Below are positions 24,485 through 34,935 of a stretch of DNA of 64,000 nucleotides, one piece after another. Under the pieces are notes generated by a model. The model made no database searches, was not told the DNA's origin, and was given only the letters and a program-made list of their open reading frames with translations. The translations under genes and the position numbers were made by a program. Within the stretch, counting starts at the first letter, position 1; the number at the start of each line of letters is the position of its first letter. Origin of the DNA: Cladorrhinum sp. PSN259 (Eukaryota; Ascomycota; Sordariomycetes; Sordariales; Podosporaceae); contig MU867100.1 of assembly GCA_033725935.1 (NCBI GenBank), positions 186,001 to 250,000 on the forward strand. The letters run 5' to 3'.

Positions 24485-24823
24485 CTGGTGTCGGCATATT
24501 TGGCGTGCAATCAAAAGTGCAGCTTTTGTTTTGGTGACTCGACAGGGCCCTGGGAACAAAATCCAATTGAACGGGACGGAAGTCGCAGGCCAAGATCGAA
24601 CGACGCGATGCGCGGGGCTGCCCAGGCAATCGCTACAACCGCGTCGGCACGTGATATAGACAAATAGAATCAATTAACTGGGAACAGAAAACAAGTATCT
24701 TTCCAGTCAACCCTAACCCACATATTTACCTCCCCTTCCCATCTCAGTAGGGCTTTTGCTACTTATATGGAATATCATATTAATACTGTGGAGTTCTATT
24801 ATTCTGAGTATTGCCAGCTTGGC
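24485..24823. promoter_or_regulatory. ATR-kinase upstream region with telo-box and E-box
   Basis: 339 bp between the ATR-type start and the SRP-receptor stop. It contains CACGTG at 24648-24653 and AACCCTAACCC at 24709-24719, which equals almost two units of the TTAGGG telomere repeat. Such telo-boxes are bound by Tbf1/TRF-like proteins in yeasts; a role here is inference. Confidence 0.35.
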
Positions 24824-26915
24824 CTATGAGCTGACCAACAGCTTCTCGACGGCCCATTTCACAGAGAAGTTCCTCAGATCAGAGTAGTGCTGGCCAACAC
24901 CAACAAAAAGCACAGGAACATTGGTAGCGTGCACGATGCTTACCAGAGTGCCCACCATGTCTCCCACAGTGTCGCACTTGGAGATGATAAATCCATCAAG
25001 CGACCGCCCAGCCCCGAAAGAAGCATTGAAGTTTCTTGCCTGGGCAACAGAATCTGTCCCGACAAGTGCCTATAAACAGACATGGTTAGTTACTCTGGAC
25101 TCTTATGAATAAGTACACCGCACCTGCGTGGTAAACGTACCTCACCAACCATCAAGATCTTGTCCGGCTGCGCAAACTTGGCGAACTTCTCCAGCGAACT
25201 CATTAGTCGCTGGTCATTGTGTCTTCTTCCAGCAGTGTCAATCAACACGACGTCGAACCCTTCTTGGGTAGCATAGGCAACCGCATCCTTGGCGACTGCC
25301 GCCGCGTCCTTTCCGTAACCCTTCTGGTACAGTTCAACCTGGCCACCCTCACGAGCCGTCAACTCCTTCAGATTGCGCACGTGCACAGCGAGCTGCTCAA
25401 CAGCACCCGAGCGGAAAGTGTCGCCCGCGGCAATGAGCACTTTGTATTTGTTTTGCAAGAGAAAGAAGCAAATCTTGGACAAATTGGTCGACTTGCCAAC
25501 ACCGTTGACGCCAACGATAGACATGACATAGGGACGGGGTTTGCGGAGCGATGTCGCAGAGGGGGAGGTAATGGCGTCAATTTCGCGAAGGAGGTCGAGA
25601 GAGGAGGTAGGGGTAAGCATTTTTGTCAGAGAGGCTTCCATTGCCTTTTGTATCCTCGAATTAATGCCTAGTAGAATGAAGTTTTAGTTGTGTGCTCACT
25701 GAAAAATAGGGGGAAGGACTCACTCTCAAAGCTCCCTGTCTTGACTCCTACCAACTCCTTCTCCACACCCTCGCACAACCTCACCGCGGCTTCGCGCGCC
25801 ACGTTCTTCTTAAGCAAATGCTCCTCCATGCCTTTCATCGCCTTTTCCAAATCCTGCTTCGTCAACACCTTGCCTCCCACCACGTTCCTGAAGAGACCGC
25901 CAATTGCATTCAAACTGGACCCAACTAGGCCGCTGGCGGGTTCTGATGACTTGGACGCAGCATGCTTCTTGGCGTTGGCATCGGCGAGGATAGATTGAAC
26001 TTCATCACCCAGGTCTCTGAGAACAAATTTTCCTTTGGTCTTGGACCCCCAGGTCGAAGCATCTACCTCCTCAACAGCCCCAGGTCGCGCACCTGCCTCA
26101 GCATCGCTATCGCTGGGCAGGTTGATGACAGAGTAGTCAAGCTGAACGTCATCATCTTCATCCGCCAGGCCATCTGCATCCCACTTCCTCCCGCGCTTTG
26201 CCGGCTTCGCCTTGGTCTTCCTCAGCGAGGCCTCGTCCCCTGATGAGGCAGGGGCCGAGGCTGCATGTTGCGCCTTCCTTGCTCTTCTTGACATCTTCCC
26301 CACGGGCCCGCCCTTTGCTACGAGCAAATGGCTTGCGCTCGGAGTCGATGGCCGCGAAACATTTGGGGAGGCAATAGGACTAGAGCCGGGAGATGTTTCT
26401 TTATGAGGTTTCTTGTTTTGCCCCTTAACCGACGGCAGCAGAGGTTCGTCGCCCAAGTCATCAGAGAGTACATCGTCGTTCAATGCGCGCGTGCTTGTTT
26501 GTTTGCCGGCTTGCTCGAGTTCCTTCAGTTGCTGGTCGAAATATTCATCGAAGGTCAGGCATTGAACAATGGTGGTATTCGGCTTGGTAAGTTCGCGCTT
26601 GTACAGGCTCACAAAGATGGCCTTGATGTTGTCAACGAGCTTGTCGATCCATGAGATATGGAGGAGGGAACGGTAGACCGCAACGAAGATGATGCCGAGC
26701 TCCTTCTCGAAGGCCCAGCGCAATGTATGTTGATCAAACTTATAGGGAGCATTCTCGGAAGCAGACGCGCCGTTTTTTGCGCCAGCTACGGAGCTCTTCT
26801 CTTCGATGAAGACGTCGGTGATGAAGCTATTGACGACGGAGGGGCTAACGGGCGCATAGGTCCTAGACCACAGAACCACTCCGGACGTGGTTAATATTTC
26901 GAAAGTGTCCAACAT
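24824..26915 (-). CDS. srp101: Signal recognition particle receptor subunit alpha
   Basis: SRP-receptor GTPase that docks ribosome-nascent chain-SRP complexes at the ER membrane through SR-beta. Three exons on the minus strand: 26915-25724, 25667-25141 and 25069-24824, giving 654 aa. The N-terminal longin-like SRX domain starts at ATG 26915 (MLDTFEILTTSGVVLWSRTY); the frame is open to 27032, but those 39 extra residues are not family-like. A charged linker (about 170-330) follows. The NG domain carries G1 GVNGVGKST (about 450-458), DTFRSGA, G3 DTAGR (541-545) and G4 SKCD (603-606, in place of the more usual TKxD). The end PVLFVGVGQHYSDL is typical of the SRP GTPases. Donors are GTGAGT and GTACGT. 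Confidence 0.93.
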
Positions 26916-28094
26916 GGTGAATTGCGTGTTAAGGTATGTTCTTGACGCTCCTGAAAAAAATTGGGACCGTTGGCTTTCAATGAGGTGCTCTTTCCAGGTT
27001 TCAAAAGAAGAGTCAACTGCCCAGTCTGCCACTGTAACCTGCCAGGTCAGTGGCCTGGGCCCTGGAGAGCGGATACGCTGGATCTCAAGAGCCCACCATT
27101 ATCGACAGCGCATCCCCTGATTGGTGCAGTGGTAACCCCGTTTAAGCCTCCGGGGATTAACCGGGGCCTTCGAGGACACCACGGAAGGAGGCGTCTTAAA
27201 GGGGATGACAGCGTCTCAAAACTGATACCTGCTGTCTACGTACCAGACGTAAAGCACAACACATATCCACTCGACAAACAGACGGATTCGTAGGTAGGTG
27301 GCTTCTAACGCGCACCGACGACGTAGAATAACCCACACGCGCGTAACACTGGCACTCAATATAGACACGCTTTTCACGGACCTTACCATTCTCAACCACT
27401 TTAATTCCGTTAATAACCCGCTTAATGCTACATCCATACACGCAGAGCTTCGTTTAATAGCCCAGTATCCTTCCCCACCAACTGCATTGGAACAGGCAGG
27501 CCGTTGTATTCTGATGCCACAGCATAATGGTTGTATGTATAAACCAAGAAACATGCAATATTCCTCTTGTTTGTGTTGTACAGTGGGAAACTGTACGAGC
27601 CATAAAGGGGACCTCTTTGGATCTTTCTACCGGACTTCAGTCACATGCAGTTGGCAATCCATGTGGTAATTTATGTGGTGCTACTGTATGGATACATGTA
27701 CAACGGGAATACGTGGGGTTTTCTGTACCGTAAAGGCTGCTTGCCGGTGATTTCTTGATGTTTCTGGCAATCATCGGCAACTTGCCGATTTTGTTTGCTT
27801 CTTGTTTGAGGGTTTCTGAACCACTGATTTTCATTCGAGCTTCCAGAAGTTCAGGTCAGACATCGCCAACAGTGTTCTTTCACAAACATCAAGTGGGGCA
27901 GAGGAGGGGGGATTTTGGGTCACCTTGGACACGTTGATGACCGGAAGTTGGGTAGCAAACTAAAACTTAACAGTTAAAATACTTCGTGATCGCACACGTT
28001 TTCTATTTTCTTTCTGTCTCCTCCATTCCGAGTCCGCCAACTATTCCTACCTATTCCGCCCATACTTTGGAAAGTGGCAGACACACAAACAAAG
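26916..28094. other. Divergent promoter region, SRP receptor / Mpv17-like
   Basis: About 1.2 kb between two divergent starts. No gene is supported; open frames are short and unlike known proteins. A GC-rich patch with repeated CCGGGG motifs lies at about 27149-27172, and the last 130 bp before 28095 are pyrimidine-rich. Confidence 0.5.
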
Positions 28095-28870
28095 ATGGCA
28101 CCCTCGCCAATTGTCATCGCGACGATCCAAGCGGCAGTCATCACCACAATTTCCAATCTCATAGCTCAAGCCATTTCAGCACAGCAGGAAAATGTATGTT
28201 CTGTGACAATCGCTCTTGATTTCCTCCGACATTTGAAAGAGAATAATCGTTTCGTTACACACAAGATTTACTAACATTCACACGCAAGAAACCATTGACA
28301 ATCAACCCTGTCCCAACCTTTCAATTCATCCTATTCGCCATCGTCTCAACCCCGCCCAACTTTCTCTGGCAGGAGTTTTTGGAGTCAACTTTTCCTGGTT
28401 ACCATTCCTCTCCTACATCTGAAGCAGTTGCATCCGCCTCCGCAAGCAATGAGGCGGAACTGGATGACGAGGCCAAAAAGGGCCGTCTCGTTGAGCCGAA
28501 GCTGAACAAAGCTAACACAGCTATCAAAACCGTCCTGGACCAGACGGTGGGCGCTGCCGTCAACACGCTAATGTTCAGCTTGTTCATGGGCGGTATCAAG
28601 GAGGCAATGGCGCATCACGACGAACTTGCGGGGCTAGGGTTCCTGTTCAGTGGTAAGGGTGCGGTGAGGTATGGTGATGTGAATTGGGCTGCGGTTTGGG
28701 AGAGGGCTATGGGTGAGTTTTGGAGTATCGTTGTGGCTGGTTGGAGGTTTTGGCCAGCTGTCAGTCTGGTAAACTTTGTGTTTTTGAAGAGCGTCGAGGC
28801 GAGGAATCTACTGGGTAGCTTGGCCGGTTTGGGATGGGGTGTGTATATCAGTTTAATCAGTGGAAAGTGA
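28095..28870 (+). CDS. Mpv17/PMP22-family membrane protein
   Basis: Small integral membrane protein of the Mpv17/PMP22 family, found in peroxisomal or inner mitochondrial membranes. Two exons, 28095-28193 and 28289-28870, 226 aa. Donor is GTATGT and the intron has a TTTACTAAC branch site. Several hydrophobic segments are visible: residues 6-30, one after PVPTFQFILFAIVSTPP, and the C-terminal part. The family signature near the C-terminus is present as WRFWPAVSLVNFVF followed by SLAGLGWGVYISLI. An Ala/Ser/Glu-rich hydrophilic insertion (about 65-95) separates the first half from the second. Organelle cannot be decided from sequence. It converges on the aspartyl-tRNA synthetase gene, 244 bp away. 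Confidence 0.85.
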
Positions 28871-29114
28871 CCACCAAGGTGATTTACGTACTGAGCTCTA
28901 TTTTTGAGACATGGTACTGGTGCGGTTTTGCAACATTACTGGAACCCAAAGCGGAACTTTTCAATGATAACGGTGGTTTTCTCGGATTTCTATGGAGTAC
29001 TTCCTAGTATGAGGATCATAACTGTATTTAGGAATTCGATTCAACAAAGGAACAAGTATCCTTCCATCTACTCTTCAAAGCCGCAACTAGTTCCCTAGCA
29101 TAACATAAGGCGAA

Positions 29115-30985
29115 TCAAGGAAGCAAACGCTTCGGAGTGCGTGGGTAGTATGCAGCCAAATGAACCGATGGAAGGTTAAGGAACCACGCCACAACACGGT
29201 CCAAACCCAAGCCTGCACCAGCATGCGGTGGAACACCAGCTTGCCTGAAGATGTCAACATATTCCTTAATCCCTGGAGATTCGGGGTCAACACCCTTGGC
29301 ACGTATCCGCGCCTCCAATTCGACGGGGTTGTTGATTCTCTGGCCTCCAGAAAGGACTTCCTGTCCACGAAGAAAGAAGTCATATGCGTTCGTGACGGCT
29401 GGATTCTTCTCATCCTCCTTGGCGTAGAAAGGCCGGGCCTCTGAGGGGAATTTATCAAGAACATAGAAGTCTGTTCCGAAATTCTTGCGGACTAACGCAC
29501 CAAGAGCCTTCTCTTGTGGGGTGCTCATGTCCTCAAAGTCGCTGACGCTACGGAATTCCTCGGGACCTTCCTCACGCAGAAGTTTTTGGCCCTCGGCGAA
29601 AGTCAAACGCACCTCTTTGCCGGGCTCAGGGAGAAGAAAGTCTTCTGACGGGTATACGGACCGAACAATAGCGATCTCTTCAGCACAGCGCTCCTTGAGG
29701 GTTCTCAAAATATGGAGCAAAACTCCCTCAATAATGTCGATAGCCTCATGATAAGTCTTGTTGATTTCCATTTCCAGATCGAGACCAGTGAACTCTGTCA
29801 TGTGCCTGGGAGTGTTTGAATTTTCCGCTCTGAAGACGGGTCCGATAGAGAAAACACGTTTTCTTCCTCCTGCAACCTCGATTTGCTTGTAGAACTGGGG
29901 GCTCTGGGCCAGGAAAGCTTCCCTTTCGAAGTAAGGAAGACGGAAGACATTGGCGCCGCCTTCAGAAGCAGCCCCGATGAGGCAAGGAGGCTCAAATCTG
30001 AGGAGTGAGAATGTCAGCCTAATGTCGGTTTGCGAACACAAGCAATGGCGAACAAGCATAATCATGAATTCACTTACTCTTTGAAGCCACGCTCTGTAAG
30101 ATAGGAACGGAACAAGTTCTTGACCTCAATGCGAATATCAGCGATAGCCTGTTGCACAGCGCTTCTCTTGTGCATGACGATATTGTCCAGGTGGGTTAGC
30201 ATGGTGGCGACTGGGATGGCAAGCTCGTCGGTCGGGGCAATGCTGAGCTTCTCAACACCCTCCTCCACAGGGGTATCTTCATCAGTGAAGTTGGCGATTG
30301 GCCTATTCGCAACGGCAAGGTTCATGCCCAGCATCTGAGGGGCGGCGGCAATGACGAAAACTTTGGTGAGGTGCAGTTCGTAGTTTGACACTTTGCAGGA
30401 CTTGACGGGCTCAAGAGGCTTCTCAACAGTAGCCTGGACACGGACAAAAGACTCGAGGTTGATAGCGCCGACGAACTTGACCATCTGCCGGCTGATAGTA
30501 CCATCAGCATTCGCAGCAATGACGCCCTGGACTGAAGAAACGTTAGAACAAGCCTATTCAAAGCTATTCTTGCTGGTCATCAAGCACTTACTGGTCCAGT
30601 TGCCCTCCTCACGAAGCTCAACGAAGGCCATCTTGGCACCTTGAAGGCGGGAGTTCTGAATCCAGGCGCGAAGCTCAACCGTCTTGCCGATGTGCTCGTC
30701 ACTGAGGGTCTTGAGATTGATCTCGAGAGCGGCCGGAAGCTTCTCAATTGTCTCCTGTGTCTCTTGTCCATAGCTATCCTTGGCATTGTCCTCACCCTGG
30801 CTTGTCGACTTTGCAGCAGCCTCTCGTTCAGCAGCAGCTTGCGCACGCTTCGCTTTCTCGGCCTCCTTCTTTGCCTTCGCCTCGGCTTTCTTAAGGGCCT
30901 TTTTGGATGGGCCTGCCTCTCCGCCCTCCCCCTCGACGGGGGGAACAGCAGAGGGAGTCTCGGCGGGGGGAGCTGCGTCAGCCAT
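29115..30985 (-). CDS. dps1: Aspartyl-tRNA synthetase, cytosolic
   Basis: Class II synthetase charging tRNA-Asp in the cytosol. Three exons on the minus strand: 30985-30592, 30531-30078 and 29997-29115, giving 576 aa. The N-terminus has a Lys/Ala/Glu-rich helical extension (about residues 27-65) typical of eukaryotic AspRS, which aids tRNA binding. An OB-fold anticodon-binding domain follows (VELRAWIQNSR ... GVIAANADGTISRQMVKF). The catalytic core has GAASEGGANVFRLPYF, motif 2 FRAENSNTPRHMTEFTGLD and motif 3 GAGLGLDRVVAWFL, ending PRTPKRLLP. There is no mitochondrial presequence. Donors are GTAAGT (both). The phase is restored exactly across both introns. Confidence 0.94.
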
Positions 30986-31485
30986 AATGCTGCGTGTTGT
31001 TAAAGATTGATTGGAAATATTTGGATGTCGAGGGACAAAGTTCACTCGAGGGGGGAAGATCCCGCGAATTTGACTAACACTGCAGCTTTTTGGCGGGGTT
31101 GACGTTTTGGAGGGGCACCCTTGCCAATCGGCTGTTCCAAAGTTATCATATCGGCTCAACGGTATGACCCTAACCCTCCCAGAACAAAATGTCAGGGACT
31201 TGCGCCATTTGGTCGAGTATATCGGCGAGCAACGGGTGTTTCGGAACAAAACAAAACACTCAAATTAGACGAACTCCTCACTATATATGCAGAAAAACCA
31301 AAGCAAGTACAATCGCGCTCCCAAAGCCGTGGTATAATGTCCGATGTCCCGAATAGAACCAATGTTGAACTCCATTAACTCCATGTGCCGAAATGCTGCT
31401 GAAAAAAAGTTGTGGTGTAGTCCTTGAGACACAAAGTGAGCCTTTTAGACTCAGCAGGTTGTGGTGTAACAGCAACCTTTGTAAT
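30986..31485. promoter_or_regulatory. AspRS promoter region with telo-box
   Basis: 500 bp between AspRS and the 3' end of the RNR-inhibitor gene. It contains ACCCTAACCCT at 31167-31177, about 180 bp upstream of the AspRS start, again close to two telomere-repeat units. No gene is seen. Confidence 0.4.
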
Positions 31486-32319
31486 TCAATATTCCATATC
31501 CATCTCATCATCAACAAGGAAGCTTGCCTCGTCAAAGTCGTTTCCATCCGGCACAACCTTTACATTTTCCTGCCCTACCTCGGCAACAGCAATAACACCC
31601 GACTTTCGAGAGCTTTGCCGCCGCTTGGGCACGGCCAACACTCTTCCATTGTTCTCCCACCCGGCATCAGGAGCAAGGCTTCTGGGTGAAATCTCGGCAT
31701 CAAACCAGCTGACTTCAGTGTTGAGTCGGAATGGGCCACCGTGCGCAACGCTCCACAACCCATCCTCCTCGCCAGCGTCAGAAAAGCGACGCTTCCCGTT
31801 GCCGTTCGCCGCCCTCTGGGTGGCCTCCATCGCAGAGCTGATACTTATATGGCTGAGAACGGACTCTTGGCTGTTTGTGAGGCCCGGAATTGACATCGGA
31901 TCATCAAACTCGTCAGCGGTTGCGGGGGCCACGCTGGCGACAGGCTGCACATCCATACCGCCGACTTTGTGGATGCCGCAGAAAGGAAGAAGCTCACGCA
32001 TACCGCTCTCAGGGGTGGATGTGATCGATGACGCCGTCGGTGCTGGGATGGGGTCATCTTCCCACAGCTTGAAGGCCGAATATTGATTCCCGGTCTTGTA
32101 GCCCTCGGGAACAGCTTTCCGCACCCGCATGCCGACATTTATGAGGTTGGACTGTATTTGCGCTGGGAGGACCGGGCCATTGAGCGGCGTGCAAGTTTTT
32201 GTGGGGGAGTTGTGAGACGACGTCAACGATGATGTTTTCGAGAAGAACGACGTGATTTGTCGCTGGGCTGGGTCGCTCGCTGCGCCGGCAAACTGACGCT
32301 TGGTTCTCGGAGCCGACAT
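31486..32319 (-). CDS. Ribonucleotide reductase inhibitor, Spd1-like, with PIP box
   Basis: Probable small, disordered inhibitor of ribonucleotide reductase of the Spd1/Dif1 type, limiting dNTP supply outside S phase. It is a single exon of 277 aa. The N-terminus carries KRQFAGAASDPAQ and then a canonical PCNA-interacting PIP box, QRQITSFF (residues 19-26). The core LINVGMRVRKAVPEGYKTG (about 61-79), followed by YSAFKLW, is the part shared by the fungal RNR-inhibitor family. The rest is low-complexity, with SWFDAEIS near residue 205 and an acidic end (FDEASFLVDDEMDMEY). In fission yeast Spd1 is destroyed through PCNA and CRL4-Cdt2; the PIP box suggests the same here, though position 6 is Ser, not the Asp of a full degron. 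An ACGCGT box lies about 250 bp upstream. Confidence 0.8.
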   Translation of the reverse strand: MSAPRTKRQFAGAASDPAQRQITSFFSKTSSLTSSHNSPTKTCTPLNGPVLPAQIQSNLINVGMRVRKAVPEGYKTGNQYSAFKLWEDDPIPAPTASSITSTPESGMRELLPFCGIHKVGGMDVQPVASVAPATADEFDDPMSIPGLTNSQESVLSHISISSAMEATQRAANGNGKRRFSDAGEEDGLWSVAHGGPFRLNTEVSWFDAEISPRSLAPDAGWENNGRVLAVPKRRQSSRKSGVIAVAEVGQENVKVVPDGNDFDEASFLVDDEMDMEY

Positions 32320-33783
32320 TGGAACACTATTGAGCTGTGTGACTGCTCCGTACTCAGTTGATGATTGAGGCAGGGGCCTATGTTGGTTTCAATCGGTATT
32401 TGAGCAAGACTTCGAAGTCTAGATGCACAGTGGAAAGGGGTGGCGGATTTGTAGCGTGGTTGATGACGGAAGAAAGAGAAAAGAGGCTGGGGCTGGCGCC
32501 AATGCGAGCAGAGCCCTGCAAAAACCGGGATCGGAGCGTGGGGTTCTGGTACCCGCGTCCGTGTTTTGACGCGTTAATTGAATTTGCGTCACAGAGAGAT
32601 TGCTCAATGGCGCAACCCTTTCAGCGCCTTGGCAGCCAAATCGCAGCTTTGGATGGAAGGATCCCTCAAGGGAGATGCCGCAGGAACAAGTACTTGTTGG
32701 GCCGTGTGGAAAGTATGTAGGCAAAATGTACCGTTCTATCGAAATCTGTGCTGGTAGACCGGTGGTGTTTTCTTGTACTTTTATCCAGGACGGATTCTTT
32801 GTTTCAATATCGGCACCAAGGCCCCTTATCTCCACTAGAACCTGGAAAACGGCCTGGGTTGGGTTGCTGATGCGGATATAACCCTACAATTGCTGCATCA
32901 GAGCCGTGCTGCTGCAGTGCCTGCGACGACCTGGCTGATTATTTGGTCCTTTGGAATGCAGCCAGGCAAAGCCCTTGGTACCAGTAAGCTGCATTGTGTG
33001 GTAGTTAACCCGTCACTTTCCGGCAAGGAGACGTGCTGTGCCTCCATTTCATAATTATAAACCGGACGGAGCTGGCCTGGCTCTTCTGAAACAAGACCTC
33101 AAAACGGAATACACCCTTTCACAACTGGAAACATCAGTTCAACCGCCGTACCTTGGCCAGGTTCCTGATTATATTTCGAATTGGCAGTCCAAGAAATTTC
33201 ATTCGATGCTTTTTATCATCGTATTTATCATCAAAATTTCGAAATTCAGTAAAACGTACGGATATCAAAGAGCACTACAATACAATCACTAACGGCAGGT
33301 TCAAGTTCGAGTAAGTGTCAAGGAATCTCGTGAATTCGTTGCAAAAGTACAATGATCCCTCCGTTCTTTTCCTTTCCACTTCACCGAGACTTTTGTTGAT
33401 CCACGCCCTAGCAATATGAACATGACCTGCCTCCCGTCTAAAGACACTAGGATGCCGGTAATGCCGTTGCCAGTAATTCAATCCCTCCCACGCAGTACAA
33501 CCTGCCTGTGTGCAGCGAAGAGGACACGACGTCAGGAAAACGCAGATCTCCAAGAAAGTCGGATAAGTTGATAATGCAAGATGTCCGGACCCCAAACGCC
33601 CTCCCAAGTTTGGCTTTGTGACTTGTATTTTGGTAAATCCATCTTTGATCCGCAAAAGAGATTGATTGACGACCCAGTGATATGTCTAGACGCCCCACTC
33701 GAAACAGCCTTGCGGATATCCGAGATGTATCCCAATTACCATGCCATTATGCCCAAGGAAAGAAAACAGCCGCGACCGACCAT
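32320..33783. other. Intergenic, 1.46 kb
   Basis: It holds the RNR-inhibitor promoter and the eS27 3' flank. ACGCGT (MCB) is at 32569-32574. Open frames here (up to about 126 codons on the minus strand near 33275-33655) show no family resemblance. I see no snoRNA or tRNA. Confidence 0.5.
32569..32574. promoter_or_regulatory. MCB-like element upstream of RNR inhibitor
   Basis: ACGCGT, the MluI cell-cycle box recognised by MBF in yeasts, about 250 bp upstream of the RNR-inhibitor start and inside TTGACGCGTTAA. The role is inference from the neighbouring gene. Confidence 0.4.
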
Positions 33784-34384
33784 CTACTTTCTCCGGAAAG
33801 AGCATCCCTCAGTAAGTCTAGCCTTGCCACCGGTGGGCTGGCAAAGGACGGTCGTGCAGCCCTGGCAGATGACGACGGTCTGAGCGTGGGAGAAGACGGT
33901 GGTGATGGTGAAGCAGCCGGGGCACTTCACGTCCATGAAGAAAGACCGGGGAGCAGGCACAAGGGTCTGTCAGGTTGTGTCAGTCTCAATTACTGACGAG
34001 TGCAGTCGGCAAGTGATTAAGAAGCCATACCTTGAGCTTGTGCTTGCGGGCCTCAGCGGCCGGGCTGGGGTTGATAAGATCAACGGCGAGAACCTTGAAA
34101 ACCCATCCGTCAGCATCTCGTCATTGCCTGCAACAAACACGACCCCCCGCAATCCGCCCATCAGATGTGTCCACTCTATATGATTGTCCAAATCTTGATA
34201 TTCTGTCGCTTTGCTGATTTTTGCGATGACCCATGCTTGATAATGCGTTTCCTGATCTGTTGTCCTCCTCTTTTGCTCGGTGTTTCTCGTCGAGGCGGAT
34301 TTATCGGAGCGTCGAATGTAGACCATCCATCGTGACGGGCAGAATGCGGCGGGATATCGATAAAAACATGCAAAATCTTACCAT
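33784..34384 (-). CDS. rps27: 40S ribosomal protein eS27
   Basis: Zinc-binding protein of the small ribosomal subunit. Three coding exons on the minus strand: 34384-34382 (ATG alone), 34093-34031 and 33966-33784, giving 82 aa, the exact family length. The protein begins MVLAVDLINPSPAAEARKH, continues APRSFFMDVKCPGC, and has the four zinc-binding cysteines C37, C40, C56 and C59, ending GCSFRRK. The first intron (288 nt) starts directly after the start codon (ATG|GTAAGA), so the Val-2 codon comes from the next exon. Such early introns are common in ribosomal-protein genes and often hold regulatory sequence. The gene diverges from the phosducin-like gene. Confidence 0.95.
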
Positions 34385-34935
34385 CTTGAACTATTTTTTT
34401 TGATGCCGGAACAGCGAGCGTTGCTTGAGTGATGGAAATCTGGTGGTGTTGGCGGCAGACTCTTGCTCGTTGGCGGTTGCGGAGGGGAGTTTAGAAGGCC
34501 CGGCAAAGCAGAAGTTCAAGAGGCAAAATTTCCGTCTGTGAGGAGCAAAACGCAAAATTCGGCTAGGCTCAGAAAGTGTCGTTAGGGCTCGGCCAGCTGC
34601 CCAATCAACGGTCGGTGGCACAGTAAGTGGGTCTTTGCTCTGACCTTTTGGGAGCAGCAGCTCCAAGTTGAATGGCAGGTGGGGTTCGATATTTGGATGC
34701 GGGGACTGGGGTACGTATTCACCTCCAACTCCTGACAGCCTACAGGGGACGCGAATCGAGCAACGAAGCAGCAATCAGGCAGCGACAATTAGCCAAAAAT
34801 ACAGCCTCGAAATATTCAAGTATAGTCGAATCGCTGAGGTACAATTTGTATGGTTAACGCTTTCACGGTCCTCATAAACAATCAGAATCACCTCGAATCG
34901 CTTTAGGGAACAAATACCCAAGTCCGATTCGCACA
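34385..34935. promoter_or_regulatory. Divergent promoter, eS27 / phosducin-like
   Basis: 551 bp between divergent starts. It contains one TTAGGG (about 34581-34586) on the plus strand and a T-rich run just upstream of the eS27 leader (34394-34401). No gene is seen. Confidence 0.4.
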
